NCBI GenBank assembly: GCA_016946835.1 | Contig: JACVTC010000003.1 | Location: 273,501-337,500, forward strand | DNA: 64,000 bases | Direction of reading: 5' to 3' | DNA from: Neocallimastix lanati (nom. inval.) | Lineage: Eukaryota; Neocallimastigomycota; Neocallimastigomycetes; Neocallimastigales; Neocallimastigaceae | In this document: in pieces, positions 34,917 to 50,987 of the stretch | How positions within the stretch are numbered: the stretch's first letter is position 1 | How the letters are laid out: the number at the start of each line of letters is the position of its first letter | Position numbers and translations under genes: made by a program | The notes under the pieces: model-generated | Database searches by the model: none | Told to the model about the DNA's origin: nothing | The model's input: the letters and a program-made list of their open reading frames with translations, nothing else

Positions 34917-35228
34917 TGTTATAAATATTGATTTAAAATATTAAAATAAATTATTTGAAATAAATAAATTAAAATTCGTAATTTAATTAAAGTATTAGCA
35001 ATTATTTTTATAAATTTGTAATTAAATTTATTCGCAATTTTTTATGTAAATTAGAAATAGTTTTGATCAAATGATAAATAAAATCAAGCCACAACATGTG
35101 TATAAATGTCATTAATTTTACCCTAATTTTATATCCTTGTAATTACCTTATTATTTTATAAATAATAATAAATAAATAAATAAATAAATAATTATTAAAT
35201 AAATAAATTTGATATACTATATCTATTA
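34917..35228 (+). repeat. 5' LTR of the copia element
   Basis: Starts TGTTATAAATATTG and ends ATATCTATTA, lacking the common CA end. It matches 40217-40528 base for base. The 3' border was placed where the two copies stop matching. Confidence 0.93.
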
Positions 35229-35249
35229 GATTAAGAGTCTTTTTCTACC
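35229..35249 (+). other. Putative primer-binding site for a tRNA-Lys(CUU) fragment
   Basis: GATTAAGAGTC, then TTTTTCTACC, directly follows the LTR. Its reverse complement GGTAGAAAAAGACTCTTAATC carries AGACUCUUAAUC, the anticodon arm of eukaryotic tRNA-Lys(CUU), and upstream GGTAGA as in the D arm of that tRNA. Some copia-group elements are known to prime from the anticodon region of a cleaved tRNA. The identification of the tRNA is from memory of its conserved sequence. Confidence 0.6.
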
Positions 35250-38200
35250 ATGAACACCGCCACTACTACTACACCTTTTGTCCAAAAACTCAATGGAAAA
35301 AATTTTCGTACTTGGTACCTCTTTATTCAAAATTTCCTTAAAGGAAAGAGACTATTCCAATATACTGAAGTCGACATCATTGCTGAACGAACCAACGTCT
35401 TTAATCAATTAACTAATGATCTCCAAAATCTACAAGCTCAGGCCGAGAATAATCAAAATAACCGGGAACTTCAAGCCAATATCCAAAATATTCAAGAACA
35501 ATTGATTCAACAACAGAACGCTATAGAAGAGGCGATTGCCAACGACGCTATGGCTAACTCCATAATCATCGCTAATGTAACAGATAAAGTTTTAAAATTT
35601 ATCGAAAGGAGAGAAAAAGCATTCGAAAAAATGGAGAAACTTAAACAACTCTACGAAAGAGACGAAGAAGAAGAACATTCTATTTGGTACAAGAGGCTCT
35701 ATGAACTTAAAGCAAGTGACATCAATAACACTATGGATGTCATAAATGAAATTATGGAACTTTTCAATATGTTACATGACACAAATTTAAATCCAAACAA
35801 TTTAGAAAAACTCACAATTTTACACAATGCTCTTCCAAATGAAATCAAAAATATTGTCAATTTTAGCGCAGACGTCAACCCGATTGAATTCTACAATGAT
35901 ATCAAAAATAAGATTTTTATTAGAAAATATAATAGTAAGTCCAATAGACTCACTAGTTTAAACAACAATTATATTCAAAATTCTCAAGAAGACAACATGG
36001 ACCTTGATTATGATCTTAACCACGTCTACCATCATACTAAAAATCTACGCAACTCAAAATCTTATCCTTCCAACAAGAAATTTTGTCACATTTGTAAAAT
36101 AAACGGACATTCCACTGACGAATGTTTTTTCAATGCGAAGACAAACAAAAGAATTCGAAACTCAAAAAATTACAAAAACAAAAGAATCAATCAAAAGAAA
36201 CATAAATATAATTACAAAAAACAAACTGGATCATTAAAAAACATCGAACATAACGATGAATATGTCTCCTTCGATGAACTATATAATAACTATTATGATT
36301 ATTCCATTAATAGCATTGAATATACCGATGATGAATCCATAAACAACATAGAAACAATGGATAATCACATGATAACAACTAATAATAATTTTATATTAAA
36401 CAACAATTTTAATAATAATATTTCATTTTTCATTAATTTTTTACTTTCAAATGATCATGTGTATAGTTGGGGTTGCTCAGCATATCATTCATTTATGAAT
36501 ACAAAACCGTATCGTCAAGTAAATGATAAAAATATATTCAACCTTGAATATTTATCATCAAACGAACAATATCCATATAGTACCCAATGGACCTATGACA
36601 CAGGTTCCTCTGAACATATTACAAATAATAAGTATCTATTAGCTGATTTTAAAAAACAAAACATTACAATGAGATGTGCTAACAATACCGAATGCTACTT
36701 TGAAGGATATGGTACATTTCATGGGAAAATAAACGGTCATAGAATTACCTTACATCACGTGCTATTTTCAAAAAACGTATCAAAAAATATAATTAGTGGT
36801 ATTAAACTTTCAAAAGAAGGAATATATACCCTAATTGCATCAGATCGAAAAAACAAGCCTTACATCAGTCTTATTATGAACAATCGAGTTATTGGAACTT
36901 TTTATTCCAACATCCACAATATAATACATATGACTATAAATCCAATTAATACTAATTCCCACAATCTACTTAACATTGAAATAGACAACAATAATTTAAA
37001 AATTTGGCATAATCGACTTGGTCACTTTTTTCTTTATGACATTAACAAATATCTAAAACTAAATAAAATAAAGCCATTAAATTGTACTGAATGCCGAATT
37101 TCCAAAATGAATAAAGACCCTTTTAATGGTACTCCCCCTAGAGCCACTGAAATACTAGAGACAATCCACTCCGACATTGTTGGTCCTGTTGAACCATCCA
37201 TTACTAACAAAAAATACTTCATAACATTCATAGATGAATTTTCACGAAAGGCATGGTTATACTTACTTGAAGAAAAGTCACAAGCAACTGAAATAATAAT
37301 ACAATTTCTCACATTTATTGAAAACCAATATAATAAAGTTATCAAAACTTTCAAATCAGACAATGGTAAAGAATACAAGAATAAAAGGATATTTAATTTC
37401 TGTAACAATAAAGGTATAAACAAAGTATTCTCAACACCTTATAATCCGCAAATCAACGGTCTCGCGGAAAGGTTCAACCGTACTATAGTCGATTGTACAA
37501 GAACATTACTATTCACTTCAAAACTCAATACTAAATTTTGGGATTTTGCAATCAAGTACGCCACTCATTTATATAATATCACTCCACATTCCAGCATAAA
37601 CAATCAAATTCCCAATAAAATTTTCTTTAATAAAGACATCGACTTATCAAAAATCAAAGTTTTCGGATGCTCTACATATTATAAAATTCCCAATAACAAC
37701 AAAATTTCTAAATTCGAGCCCAAATCAAGAAAAGGAATATTTTTAGGTATTGATTTTGAATCTAATAGTTTCATCATTATGGACTTAAACGATAATAAAT
37801 GTAAACTTGTTAGAGAAGCACTATTCTTAGAAGATATATTTCCTGGAGTACAATTAAATAGTAATATATCAAATATCAATAATGAACTCTGTATTACAAA
37901 CAACACTCTTACTTTTGAAAACTCAGACATTTCAGACACCTTCCAAAATATTGATAATAATAATTACTCTAATAATAATATACATCAACATATACATGAT
38001 ATTCGTACTACTGATAGTATTCAAGAAAATGAAAACAACAATACAGAAAATACTGATGGACAAAGCTATACCAACAATGATGACATCAATCATACCAAAA
38101 ATATTGAAAATAACGACAATGAAATCCACAACGATTCCACAAATTACACCAACAATATTATAATCAACAATAATAATACTGATAAACAATCAAAAACTAT

Positions 38201-40145
38201 AAATCGCAATAGATCACTATTTACGAATGATGACAATAATCACAAGAAAATAAAAAGAAACCCTAGTTCAATTAATCATAAAAGAAAAAGAAATATTGAA
38301 GACGTAGAAAACATAATTTATAAGAAAATAAAAAATATCGACAACATTCCTCAAATACTCAGAAAAAGACCACATACATCAACAGATAAAAGCGATCCAA
38401 TATCTAATAAAAGAATAAAATCACTAATCAATAATAAAGAATTCAATAACATCTCACACATAAATAACAATAAAAATAAAATTTCAGCCAAAAACACAAT
38501 CCAAAAGATCCCCAAAAATTTTAATGAAGCTATTAACAGTAATGAAAAGAAAGAATGGTTAACTGCAATCAAAAATGAACTTGATAACTTATATGCAAAT
38601 AAAATAATGACATTCACTAAAAGAATACCAAAAAATACCAACATTATATCTTCAAAATGGGTATTCACTGTAAAAAGAGATGAAAACAACAATATCACTA
38701 AATATAAAGCAAGATTAGTAGCCAGGGGCTACAAGCAACAAAAAGGTATAGACTATGACATTACTTATTCACCAACACTTAACACAGATAGCATAAAACT
38801 AATTATTGCCCTTGCTGCCAAATTCAAGTGGAATATTCAACAACTGGACATAAAAGCAGCATACTTAAATGCAAACATTGACAAAACATTATATATCCAA
38901 ATTCCAAAAGGAGATAAAAATTTCAAAAAAGGTTTCTGGAGATTAAATAGGGCACTCTACGGTTTAAAACAGGCCGGAAGACAATGGTTTCTTACTATCT
39001 CAAAATTCCTTAGAGAAAATGGATATACGCAATTGAGTTCAGAACCATGCATCTTCAAAAAGGTAATCAATAATAAACTTGTCAGTCTTATTGGATTATA
39101 CGTCGATGACATGATGATTACCGGAAACAATCGAGAAATAAGAAATATAATAAGCAAACTTAAGAAAAGATTCAAAATCTCAAATTGTGAACCTCTAAGA
39201 TATATACTAGGAATAAAAATAGAAAAGGATCATAGCGATTATATAATATCTCAAACTCACACAATAAACACGTTACTCGAAAAATATAATATTACAAATA
39301 TCAAAAAACAATCTACACCATGTACAGGAGACAATCTAATATCAGAAAACAAAAAACCATTTAACACAACGATATTCAAAAGTGCAATTGGATCGCTGAT
39401 ATACATCGCAAAAATCACACGTCCAGACATCAGCTTCGCCGTTCATAAAATAGCAAGAAAATCTGAATCCCCTACCGTATCAGATTGGAACAAGGTATTG
39501 AATATATTCAAATACCTAAACGCTACCAAAGATTATAAGCTGAGATATAATGGAAAAGGGAACTTTATTGGATACACCGATTCTGACTTTGCAGGAGATC
39601 TTGAAGATAGAAAATCTACCTCAGGACACATAATATTAATAGGAAATTCCCCAATATGCTGGGGATCAAAGAAGCAGTCCATCGTAGCCACTAGTACTAC
39701 CGAAGCTGAATATATAGCCACTTCCGAATGTGTAAAAAAGGTACTTTGGATAAGAAACATCCTAAAGGAATTACTTAATTTTAAAAAACCTATAACGATA
39801 TTCACAGATAATACTTCAAGCTTAAAAACAATAAAAAACGGCGAACTAAACAGCAAATTAAAACATATTTCAATAAAATATTACTTTAACAAAGACAATA
39901 TTAATCAAAATAAAATAGATCTAAAATATATTCCAACCGACGAAATGCTCGCTGACACATTAACAAAAAATCAAAACGGAAGTCAAATAAAGAAATTTAC
40001 CAAAAAGATATTCGAAATAAATAATAACAATAACCAAAATAACAATAATATTAATTACAAAAATAAACACAATTACCACTATATCATAGACAATAATAAC
40101 AACATAAATAAAAGAAAATTTAATAGTAATGATAATAAATACTAA
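35250..40145 (+). mobile_element. Copia gag-pol open frame
   Basis: One frame of 1631 residues. Gag with coiled-coil-like Gln/Asn-rich sequence occupies about 1-250. The zinc knuckle is 'CHICKINGHSTDEC', the protease 'WTYDTGSSEHITNN'. Integrase shows 'HNRLGH', 'HSDIVGPVEPS', 'TFKSDNGKEY' and 'NGLAERFNRTI'. An Asn-rich linker follows. RT has 'KYKARLVARGYKQQKGIDYD', 'YGLKQAGRQWF' and 'LYVDDMMITG'. RNase H has 'GYTDSDFAGDLEDRKSTSGH' and 'STTEAEYIATSEC'. Integrase before RT is diagnostic of Ty1/copia. The C-terminal tail is almost all Asn/Lys codons. Confidence 0.96.
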
Positions 40146-40206
40146 AAAATGATAAATAACATTAATAATTCCAAACTCATATTTTAATCATATTAAAAAT
40201 AAGTTT

Positions 40207-40216
40207 GAGGGGGGAA
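40207..40216 (+). other. Polypurine tract of the copia element
   Basis: GAGGGGGGAA immediately precedes the 3' LTR; it is the longest G-run in the area. Confidence 0.8.
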
Positions 40217-40528
40217 TGTTATAAATATTGATTTAAAATATTAAAATAAATTATTTGAAATAAATAAATTAAAATTCGTAATTTAATTAAAGTATTAGCA
40301 ATTATTTTTATAAATTTGTAATTAAATTTATTCGCAATTTTTTATGTAAATTAGAAATAGTTTTGATCAAATGATAAATAAAATCAAGCCACAACATGTG
40401 TATAAATGTCATTAATTTTACCCTAATTTTATATCCTTGTAATTACCTTATTATTTTATAAATAATAATAAATAAATAAATAAATAAATAATTATTAAAT
40501 AAATAAATTTGATATACTATATCTATTA
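40217..40528 (+). repeat. 3' LTR of the copia element
   Basis: Identical by eye to 34917-35228, followed by the duplicated ATTAT. Confidence 0.95.
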
Positions 40529-40533
40529 ATTAT

Positions 40534-40826
40534 ATTATAAATGTTTATATAATAATTAAATTTGATATTTTATTAATAATTTATAAAAATGTTTTAATTT
40601 AATTAAATAATGATCTTTTAAAAATAATATATGCCATAAATATAAAAATAGTGGAAAAATTACAATTTGTCTTTTGTAAATTATTAAAATCATTATTATA
40701 ATTTTTTATTGATATTACTATATATTAAATTATTTATAAATATTTTTTCTTATTTTAAAACTAAAAATTCTTACATTATATATTTTAATATATGATTTTT
40801 ATCAATTTCAAAAATATTTATATGTG

Positions 40827-40884
<58 letters not shown>

Positions 40885-41629
40885 TTTAAAATAAAAAATT
40901 GAACAAATTATTTAATGAAAAAAAAATTATAAAAAAAAATTATATATATTTAATAATAATTTTTATTTTTATTTTTTTTTTTATTATAAAAATATAATTT
41001 AGAGTAAGCATATTTATCATTTAATCGATACCTTTTATTTGATAATATTAATAAATTATCAATACGGTAATTATCAACAATAATAATTATTTTTATTATA
41101 ACTTAATATTAATAATACTAAAAGTTATTAAACATTATACTTTAACTGGTATAGTATATCTATCTATTAATAATATAATATAATTTTTTTTTATGTATTT
41201 TTTTTTTTAATTAAAAAGTTAAAATAAATATTTTTATATCAACAAAGTTTAAATTTAACTTTGACCAATCATAATAAAATTATGTAAAGTAATTAATATT
41301 TGTATTTTAAGCTCAAATGTGAATGCTTCATCAATTCGCGTTTTAAATCATTTAAAAAAAAAATTTTTTTTATTATTTTTTAAAAAATAGAGGTGAGGTT
41401 ACTATTCTTTTTAATATAAATAATACTTCAAAAAAATTATAAAGTTTTAATGATATATATAATGAATACTTTTTATTAAAGTTATACAATTTTTTTTATT
41501 GATAATATATTTATATAATATACAAAGAAAAAAAAAGTGGTATTTATTCATATTTCAGATATAAAGATAAAATTATAATAAAGTGAAAAAAATATAAAGT
41601 AAAAAGATAAAGGTTACAAAATAAATAGG
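40534..41629. other. AT-rich spacer upstream of the YeeE-type gene
   Basis: No gene seen. A T-run of about 53 bases lies at 40829-40881. The end of the stretch should hold the promoter of the gene at 41630. Confidence 0.6.
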
Positions 41630-42724
41630 ATGTTTGACACAGGATTATCAGTGGTTAATTCAATATTTGGTGGGGCCATTATGGCAGCTGCCACTTCAGC
41701 TCATTTATATCTACAAGGTAAAATTACAGGTGTTTCAGGGATGCTTTATAAGTGTATTAAAAGAATAGAATTAAATTATAGTGCATCTTTTATTTGTGGA
41801 ATGGTTTTCATGTCATCCCTTATAAATGTATTTTATAACCCATTTAGTAAAGCTAAAAAAAATAATGATTCTTCATTTATGGAAACTCCAGCTAACTATT
41901 CAAAAGATTTATCTTTATTTGGATTTATTGTTGCAGGATTTTTAGTTGGATTTGGCTCAAGAATGGGTAATGGTTGTACTAGTGGTCATGGTATTTGTGG
42001 TATTCCACGTCTTAGTAAAAGATCTATTGTTGCCATTTGTTTATTTATGATCTTTGGTGGTTGTATTGCAACCATCAGATATTATTGCCCATTCTTTATT
42101 CCTGGTTCTTATTCCGTACAAGCGAGAGAATTATCAATAATAAATATTATTGTTTTCCTTGCTAGCTTAGCTGGTTTTGGATATTTCCTATTCGAAAGTT
42201 ACAAGTCCAATGCGGTTGATAAACTTAGAGATACTGGTATTGCATTTGCAGTTGGAGCTGCTTTTTCTTTTGGTTTAATGGAAAGTGGTATGCTTAAGAG
42301 ACATACTGTAGTCGGATTTTTAACTTTAGGTACCGTTTGGAATTTCAGATTAATTTTTGTTTTAGGATCCGCTGTTGGAATTAACTATTTCACTTTTAAT
42401 TATATATTAAAGAAATTCAAAAAACCATTGTTCAAATCAAAGTATGATTTGCCAACAAGCAGTACTGTTGATAATAAATTAATGGTTGGTGCTTCCATTT
42501 TTGGTATTGGATGGGGAATTGGTGGTATTTGTCCAGGCCCAGCTATTTTAACTAGTTATGTTTATTTCCCACATTCATATTTATTTTTAGCTGCTTTATG
42601 TGGAGGTATTTATGTTGAAAGTATGTATGATAGCAAAATTACTGATATTGTCAACAAGAACGCAATATTATCAAAAATTAATGTATTTAATGATATTAAG
42701 ATCAAGGGTGTAAAACTTAATTAA
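41630..42724 (+). CDS. YeeE/YedE-family sulfur-compound transporter
   Basis: An intronless frame of 364 residues with about nine hydrophobic helices. Two diagnostic motifs of the YeeE/YedE (TsuA-like, Pfam Sulf_transp) family are present: 'GNGCTSGHGICG' near residue 112 and 'GWGIGGICPGPAI' near residue 295. The conserved cysteines in these motifs guide thiosulfate through the channel in bacterial TsuA. A two-repeat architecture (one motif per half) is visible. A role in taking up thiosulfate or a similar reduced sulfur compound, perhaps at the plasma membrane, is inferred. The start is the first ATG of the frame, 'MFDTGLSVVNSIFGG'. The gene lacks introns while many neighbours have several. 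The family is mainly prokaryotic, so an old transfer is possible, but base use already matches the host. Confidence 0.9.
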   Translation: MFDTGLSVVNSIFGGAIMAAATSAHLYLQGKITGVSGMLYKCIKRIELNYSASFICGMVFMSSLINVFYNPFSKAKKNNDSSFMETPANYSKDLSLFGFIVAGFLVGFGSRMGNGCTSGHGICGIPRLSKRSIVAICLFMIFGGCIATIRYYCPFFIPGSYSVQARELSIINIIVFLASLAGFGYFLFESYKSNAVDKLRDTGIAFAVGAAFSFGLMESGMLKRHTVVGFLTLGTVWNFRLIFVLGSAVGINYFTFNYILKKFKKPLFKSKYDLPTSSTVDNKLMVGASIFGIGWGIGGICPGPAILTSYVYFPHSYLFLAALCGGIYVESMYDSKITDIVNKNAILSKINVFNDIKIKGVKLN

Positions 42725-44816
<2,092 letters not shown>

Positions 44817-46244
44817 TTATTTTGCTGGGCGTGGACGGAATGTTGGATTTTGGGGCATTTGGAAATTACCTCTTCCAGCACCATAAGGTGGAGGAACCTT
44901 TACATTTTATTTATTTCGTTTTATAATTGAAATTATATAAAATATTATAAAATAAAAAAATTTTAAATTTTTTTTATAAAAAAAACAAAGAAATAAAAAA
45001 AAAAAAAAAATTTCAATAAATAATTTCATTATTATTATTATTATTATCTTATTAATTAGATTATTATTAATTTTTTTTTCTTTTTTACCATTGGTGGTCT
45101 CATTGGAGGTCTAAAACCTTGTGGTGGCATTGGCATTTGTGGTGGCATTCCTTGTGCTGGAACTCCAGCTGGTGGTCTATATAATGGTGGTCTTATGATA
45201 CTTGGTGCACCAGCTGGTGGTTGAATACCACCTCTACCAAATCCAGGTTGAGGAACCATACCCATTGGTTGCATTATTTGTTGAGCTGGACCTCCTAAAC
45301 CTCTTACTGGACCAGATAAACCTTTAATAAAAAATATATAAAGATTAATTGATTAATTAATTATATAAATTTTTGAAATAAGTTTTAAAATTTAAATAAT
45401 CATATTTTTCTTTCATTTTAAAATAATACGGTATTAATCAAAAAAAAAAAAAAAATTCATAAATCTAAAATAAAATCAATTTTAGGTTTTTGAATGGTAA
45501 TTATTTATCCATTTTGTAAATTAATTACTTTTAATATAAAAAATTTAAAAAACCAAAGTCAATACATATTTTGTTATTTAATTTAATGAAATCCATATAT
45601 ATATAATATCAATATTAAATTGGAATACTTACTTGCTGCTGTTATACCTCTACCAGCTGGTCTACTAATACCTGGGGTTTGAATATTAACAGCAGCAGCC
45701 TTTTGCTTGGCTGGTTTTGCTGGAGGTGGTGCAACGACACTAAGATTAACAATAATTTCACCACGAAGAATAACTAAACCTAAAGCACGCTTTTCCTCCC
45801 TATCTCCTTGATTAGCACTACCTTTTCCTTTGGATTTGATCTTTCTAAATTCTTCACAATCTGCAAGAACTAAATTCATGTATTTATCGAATGCTAACAT
45901 TTGACCAACAAAAGTTCTGCTATCTTGAATGGTAACTTTTATACGACTATTTATGATAGTCGCCATTCTAGATTTTTTTGTTAAAGTCTAAAAAAAATAT
46001 TATTCAAAATATATAAAACATATTTTATTATTAATAATATTATCCTCTTTTTTTTGTCATTCAATCATAATTATTTAATCAATCATAAATTTTAAATCAA
46101 AATTATCCTGTCTAAAAAAATATTTGTTTATATGATCAGCATATCTTATATCCGATATATTATTTATTTATAAAATTATTAGATTGCATTTATCAATTAA
46201 TTAACAGTTTTTTTTAAATTCATTAAAATACATTTACTTACCAT
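44817..46244 (-). CDS. SMB1: Spliceosomal Sm core protein SmB/SmB'
   Basis: Four minus-strand exons: 46244-46242 (ATG only), 45987-45633, 45321-45089 and 44897-44817, giving 223 residues with all phases joining. The Sm fold spans about residues 8-95: 'KKSRMATIINSRIKVTIQD', 'FVGQMLAFDKYMNLVLADC', 'EEKRALGLVILRGEIIVNL'. Then follow 'GLGGPAQQIMQP' and a Pro/Gly/Met-rich tail ('RPPLYRPPAGVPAQGMPPQ'), typical of SmB. SmB is one of seven proteins in the ring on U1, U2, U4 and U5 snRNA. The start codon is placed in its own exon because the ATG at 46244 is followed at once by GTAAGT, and the residues it adds (TLTKKSR) match the family's N-terminus. Starting at the later in-frame Met would lose them. 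Confidence 0.93.
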
Positions 46245-47141
46245 CTTTAATTATATTATTATATTCAAAAAAATATATATATTAAAATGTAAAAAAAAAA
46301 AAAAAAAAATTTGAAAAATGAATCAGTTAAACAGAATGTTACATTTACAAGAATTTAATGATACATTAATGTATTGTATTAAAGAAATTAATTAAAATAA
46401 ATTTATTATTATAAATAATAATAATAATTTCAAAAAAAAAATTAAATATATTAAAGATTGCTTTATTCATAAATAATTTGTATTAATCGTTTATAATTAT
46501 TTCAATATTTCAATAATTGAAATAAAATTTATATATAATAATATATAATAAAATTTTAAATAAAAAGAAATTATTTTCTTTAAACTATTTCATTTTAAGG
46601 AAAACATAAAATTATTATTTTAATAATATCAATAAGTATATATAATTTTAATATCAATGTTGTTATATTTATTAAATAAAAAGGATATATTATGTAAAAC
46701 TAAAATATTTATATATTTTTATACATATCCTAATTATAATTTTTTATGGTAATATTATTATTAATATTTATTTATTTTTAAAAAATATAAATAAAATATT
46801 TAATGAAATAATTTATTTAAGAACAAAAGAATAATTTATGATATGTAAAATTCATTAAAGGTGATTTTAAAATTTTTTATATAGAAATGTTGCGGACAGT
46901 GATCCATTATTATGTTAATATTAATTTTTAATTTTTACATTCTAATAAAAAAATAATTTTTATGTTATATTAATATTTTTATTATATTTTAATATTAATT
47001 ATAATTATGTATTATTTTTTTTATTAGAATATAAATGAAAAAGTATTAATTTATATAAAATTTTAAAAAATTCATTATTATAATATTATAATACTTTTAA
47101 AATATAAATAAACATATATATATTATATAGAAAAAAGAAAA
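46245..47141. other. Divergent spacer between SmB and rhodanese genes
   Basis: AT-rich, no gene recognised. It must contain both promoters because the flanking genes diverge. Confidence 0.6.
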
Positions 47142-48286
<1,145 letters not shown>

Positions 48287-48890
48287 ATAAAGAGAATACA
48301 AATATTTTTATAAATATTAAATAAGATTAAATAAATCAAACTAATAATATTTTTTTTATATATACATATATATATAATAAAATAAAAATAAATAATAATT
48401 ATATTAATAGGAATAATTTTAAATAATATATATATTTTATTATTATTTAGTGTAAAAAAAGTATTTTACTTAGTATTTAATAATAAATTATAATTACATA
48501 ATCATATGACGAAGAAATAGATAAAGAAAGTTATATTATTGTTAGTTAAATTATTAATAAATAAGTTTAAACTTAAAAACAAGAAATCATAAAATTTATA
48601 GGAAAAATTATGTAAATATATGATAATATCAATGAATAAATTTCCAAATTTTATTATATTATATTTATTTATTAATTTTTTTTATATAATCTATTTCTTT
48701 TGATTCTATTTTATTTTATTTTTTTTTTTTTTTTTTTCTTTCCTTTATACTTAAATTATTTATCAAAATTTATATTTAAAATATAATAAAATGTAGTTTA
48801 ATAGTATTATTATTAATACTTCAAAACTTTATTATATATATAATTATATAATTAAATATAATGTGACTTTATTAATATATTTAATATTTA
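48287..48890. other. Spacer between rhodanese and first membrane paralogue
   Basis: The flanking genes converge. AT-rich with a T-run near 48720; no gene seen. Confidence 0.6.
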
Positions 48891-49033
48891 CTAGTAATCT
48901 ATTGTAAGTTCTCTATCTTCTTCTTTACGTATTTTTTCTTTAACATTTTCAATATATGAACCCGTAGTTAGATAGTAATATACCTATTGTTATATAGTTA
49001 TATATAAATATATTTATGAATTAATTATATTTA

Positions 49034-49114
<81 letters not shown>

Positions 49115-50098
49115 ACTTACAGAAATTAATGTTTCCAAAGAAATGAATACAATTGTTCTAATATTTCGTTTTATAACATAAGAATTAATTTCCTCACCAT
49201 CTAATTTATTAAGTATTTCATTGTCTATATATAAATTATGAAATTCCTCTTGATTACTTGGGTAGGAAATCGCAGAAATACCTCTTAAAGAAAATATAAC
49301 TGTTAGGATAAAACTTAAAATACGATATATAACATATATTCCATAATATTTTTTAAATTGTGTCATATATTTTAAATTAATCTTTAAATATATATATATT
49401 ATTCAAAAAAAAAAAAAAAAAAAAAAAAAAGATGATATTATAAAGTGAATATTATATTTATATATAAATATTTATATATTTTAATTTTTTATTAAAAAAA
49501 AAGAGTCAATTTAATATATATACATATATATATATAATTATTTTTAAATTTACCTTTTTAAGACTGATGAATAAAATAAAAAGAAATATACCTGCAAATA
49601 ATTTAAAAAAAATAGAAACTATTATACTTTTATTTTTACTGTTGACACCAAAAATTAAATTTAAAAGTCCTATTGATAAATACCATATCTTAGAATATTA
49701 ATAAATAAAAATATTAATTTATTATCTATATATTATAGTATTTATACCAAATAAATATCTTTTATCTTTTGAAATTGAGATTTTAAAAATTAATTTTAGT
49801 TAAATATAAATATTAATATATAGAATTTATTAAATTTGTATAAATGGTCATGTTTTTATTAAAGTATTTAAATTTCATTTCATTTTTATTCATTACTTTT
49901 CTTTTGTCAAAAAAACAAAACAAAACAAAAAAAAAAAAAAAAAAAAAAAAACATTTGTTTTATAACTTTTTTATAGTTGCAAAATTTTTAATAAAATTTT
50001 ACCATTAATATTATAGTGCTAACTTCAACAGCTAATTTCTCAGACAAACAAATACAAAAACAACATTTTCCAATTCTTGGGAAACTTCTTGTTATCAT
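48891..50098 (-). CDS. Unrecognised multi-pass membrane protein, paralogue A
   Basis: Four minus-strand exons: 50098-50003, 49688-49554, 49381-49121 and 48983-48891, 194 residues. All introns are GT-AG and phase 0. Order of parts: a Cys-rich start ('SFPRIGKCCFCICLSEKLAV'), a first helix, exon 2 with a further helix ('GIFLFILFISLKK'), exon 3 starting 'INLKYMTQFKKYYGIYVIY', a short soluble loop, a last helix, and a charged tail 'YYYLTTGSYIENVKEKIRKE'. That suggests four membrane passes with the tail in the cytosol. I do not recognise the family and assign no function. Its neighbour at 51216-52220 is a clear paralogue in the same orientation with the same intron positions. Confidence 0.75.
49034..49110 (+). 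repeat. (AAT)n microsatellite in an intron
   Basis: Lies in the last intron of paralogue A, close to its donor site. Confidence 0.9.
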
Positions 50099-50953
50099 TT
50101 TGTACGCATATATATTTTATTGGTTAATATATAAAATTTTCTTTTTAAATTAACTATTTTAGATTACTACTACCATTATTACTAAATATATACTATATAA
50201 ATATATACTTTTTTATATAATTTTTTCTAAAAAAAAAAAATTAAAAAAAAAAAAAAAAATAAAATATATTAATTTAAAAAAAAGAAAAAAATTAATATTA
50301 TATATTAAAAAAATTAATAGAAATTAAAATTATGGTTAATTTTTTTTTATTTTTTGAATATAGTAAAATAAATATTAAATTTAAAAATTTAATTTTTTTT
50401 TAAAAAAAAAAAAAGCATAAAGAAATCAATAAATGAAAATTTTTATTTTATTCTATTATTATTTTTTTTATAATAAACAATAGTTACATATATAATATAT
50501 AAATATAAATATTATATATAATTTAGTTCTTCATTGTTTTTATTTTTTATTATTTTTCAATTATTTACTTCATTTTTTTTTTTTTTTGTTTTTATTATTT
50601 TTTAATTATTTCCTTTCTACAAATATATAAATATAAATATATATACAATAATAAATAGTTTATAAAATGTAAAATAAAAAAAAAATACAATTCTTTTAAA
50701 CTCTTATCAAATACATATATAAATAATAAATGAATAATAAATAAAAACTCTTAATTACTATCTTTATTATTTGTGTAACATAGGTTTTGTTAATAATTAT
50801 AATTAAACAATTAGAATTGATTTTTTTCTATTCATATTTCTACTTTTTGTAATTAATAAAGAGAATTTTCTATTCAATGTTTGAAAAAAAAAAAATAATT
50901 ACATATGTAAATTTTATGAATTTATCTATTATTATTATTATTTTTTTATTATC

Positions 50954-50987
<34 letters not shown>

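Larger units (their letters stand above)
34912..40533 (+). mobile_element. Ty1/copia element, very young, looks whole
   Basis: ATTAT is duplicated at 34912-34916 and 40529-40533. The two 312-bp LTRs read identical by eye. A single open frame covers gag-pol, a primer-binding site follows the 5' LTR, and a G-rich polypurine tract precedes the 3' LTR. No break was noticed. Identical LTRs imply insertion so recent that no change has accumulated. Confidence 0.95.

Noticed and set aside
37034-39856. Minus-strand open frames inside the copia element
   Set aside because: They are shadows of the plus-strand gag-pol frame with no own start, motif or composition.
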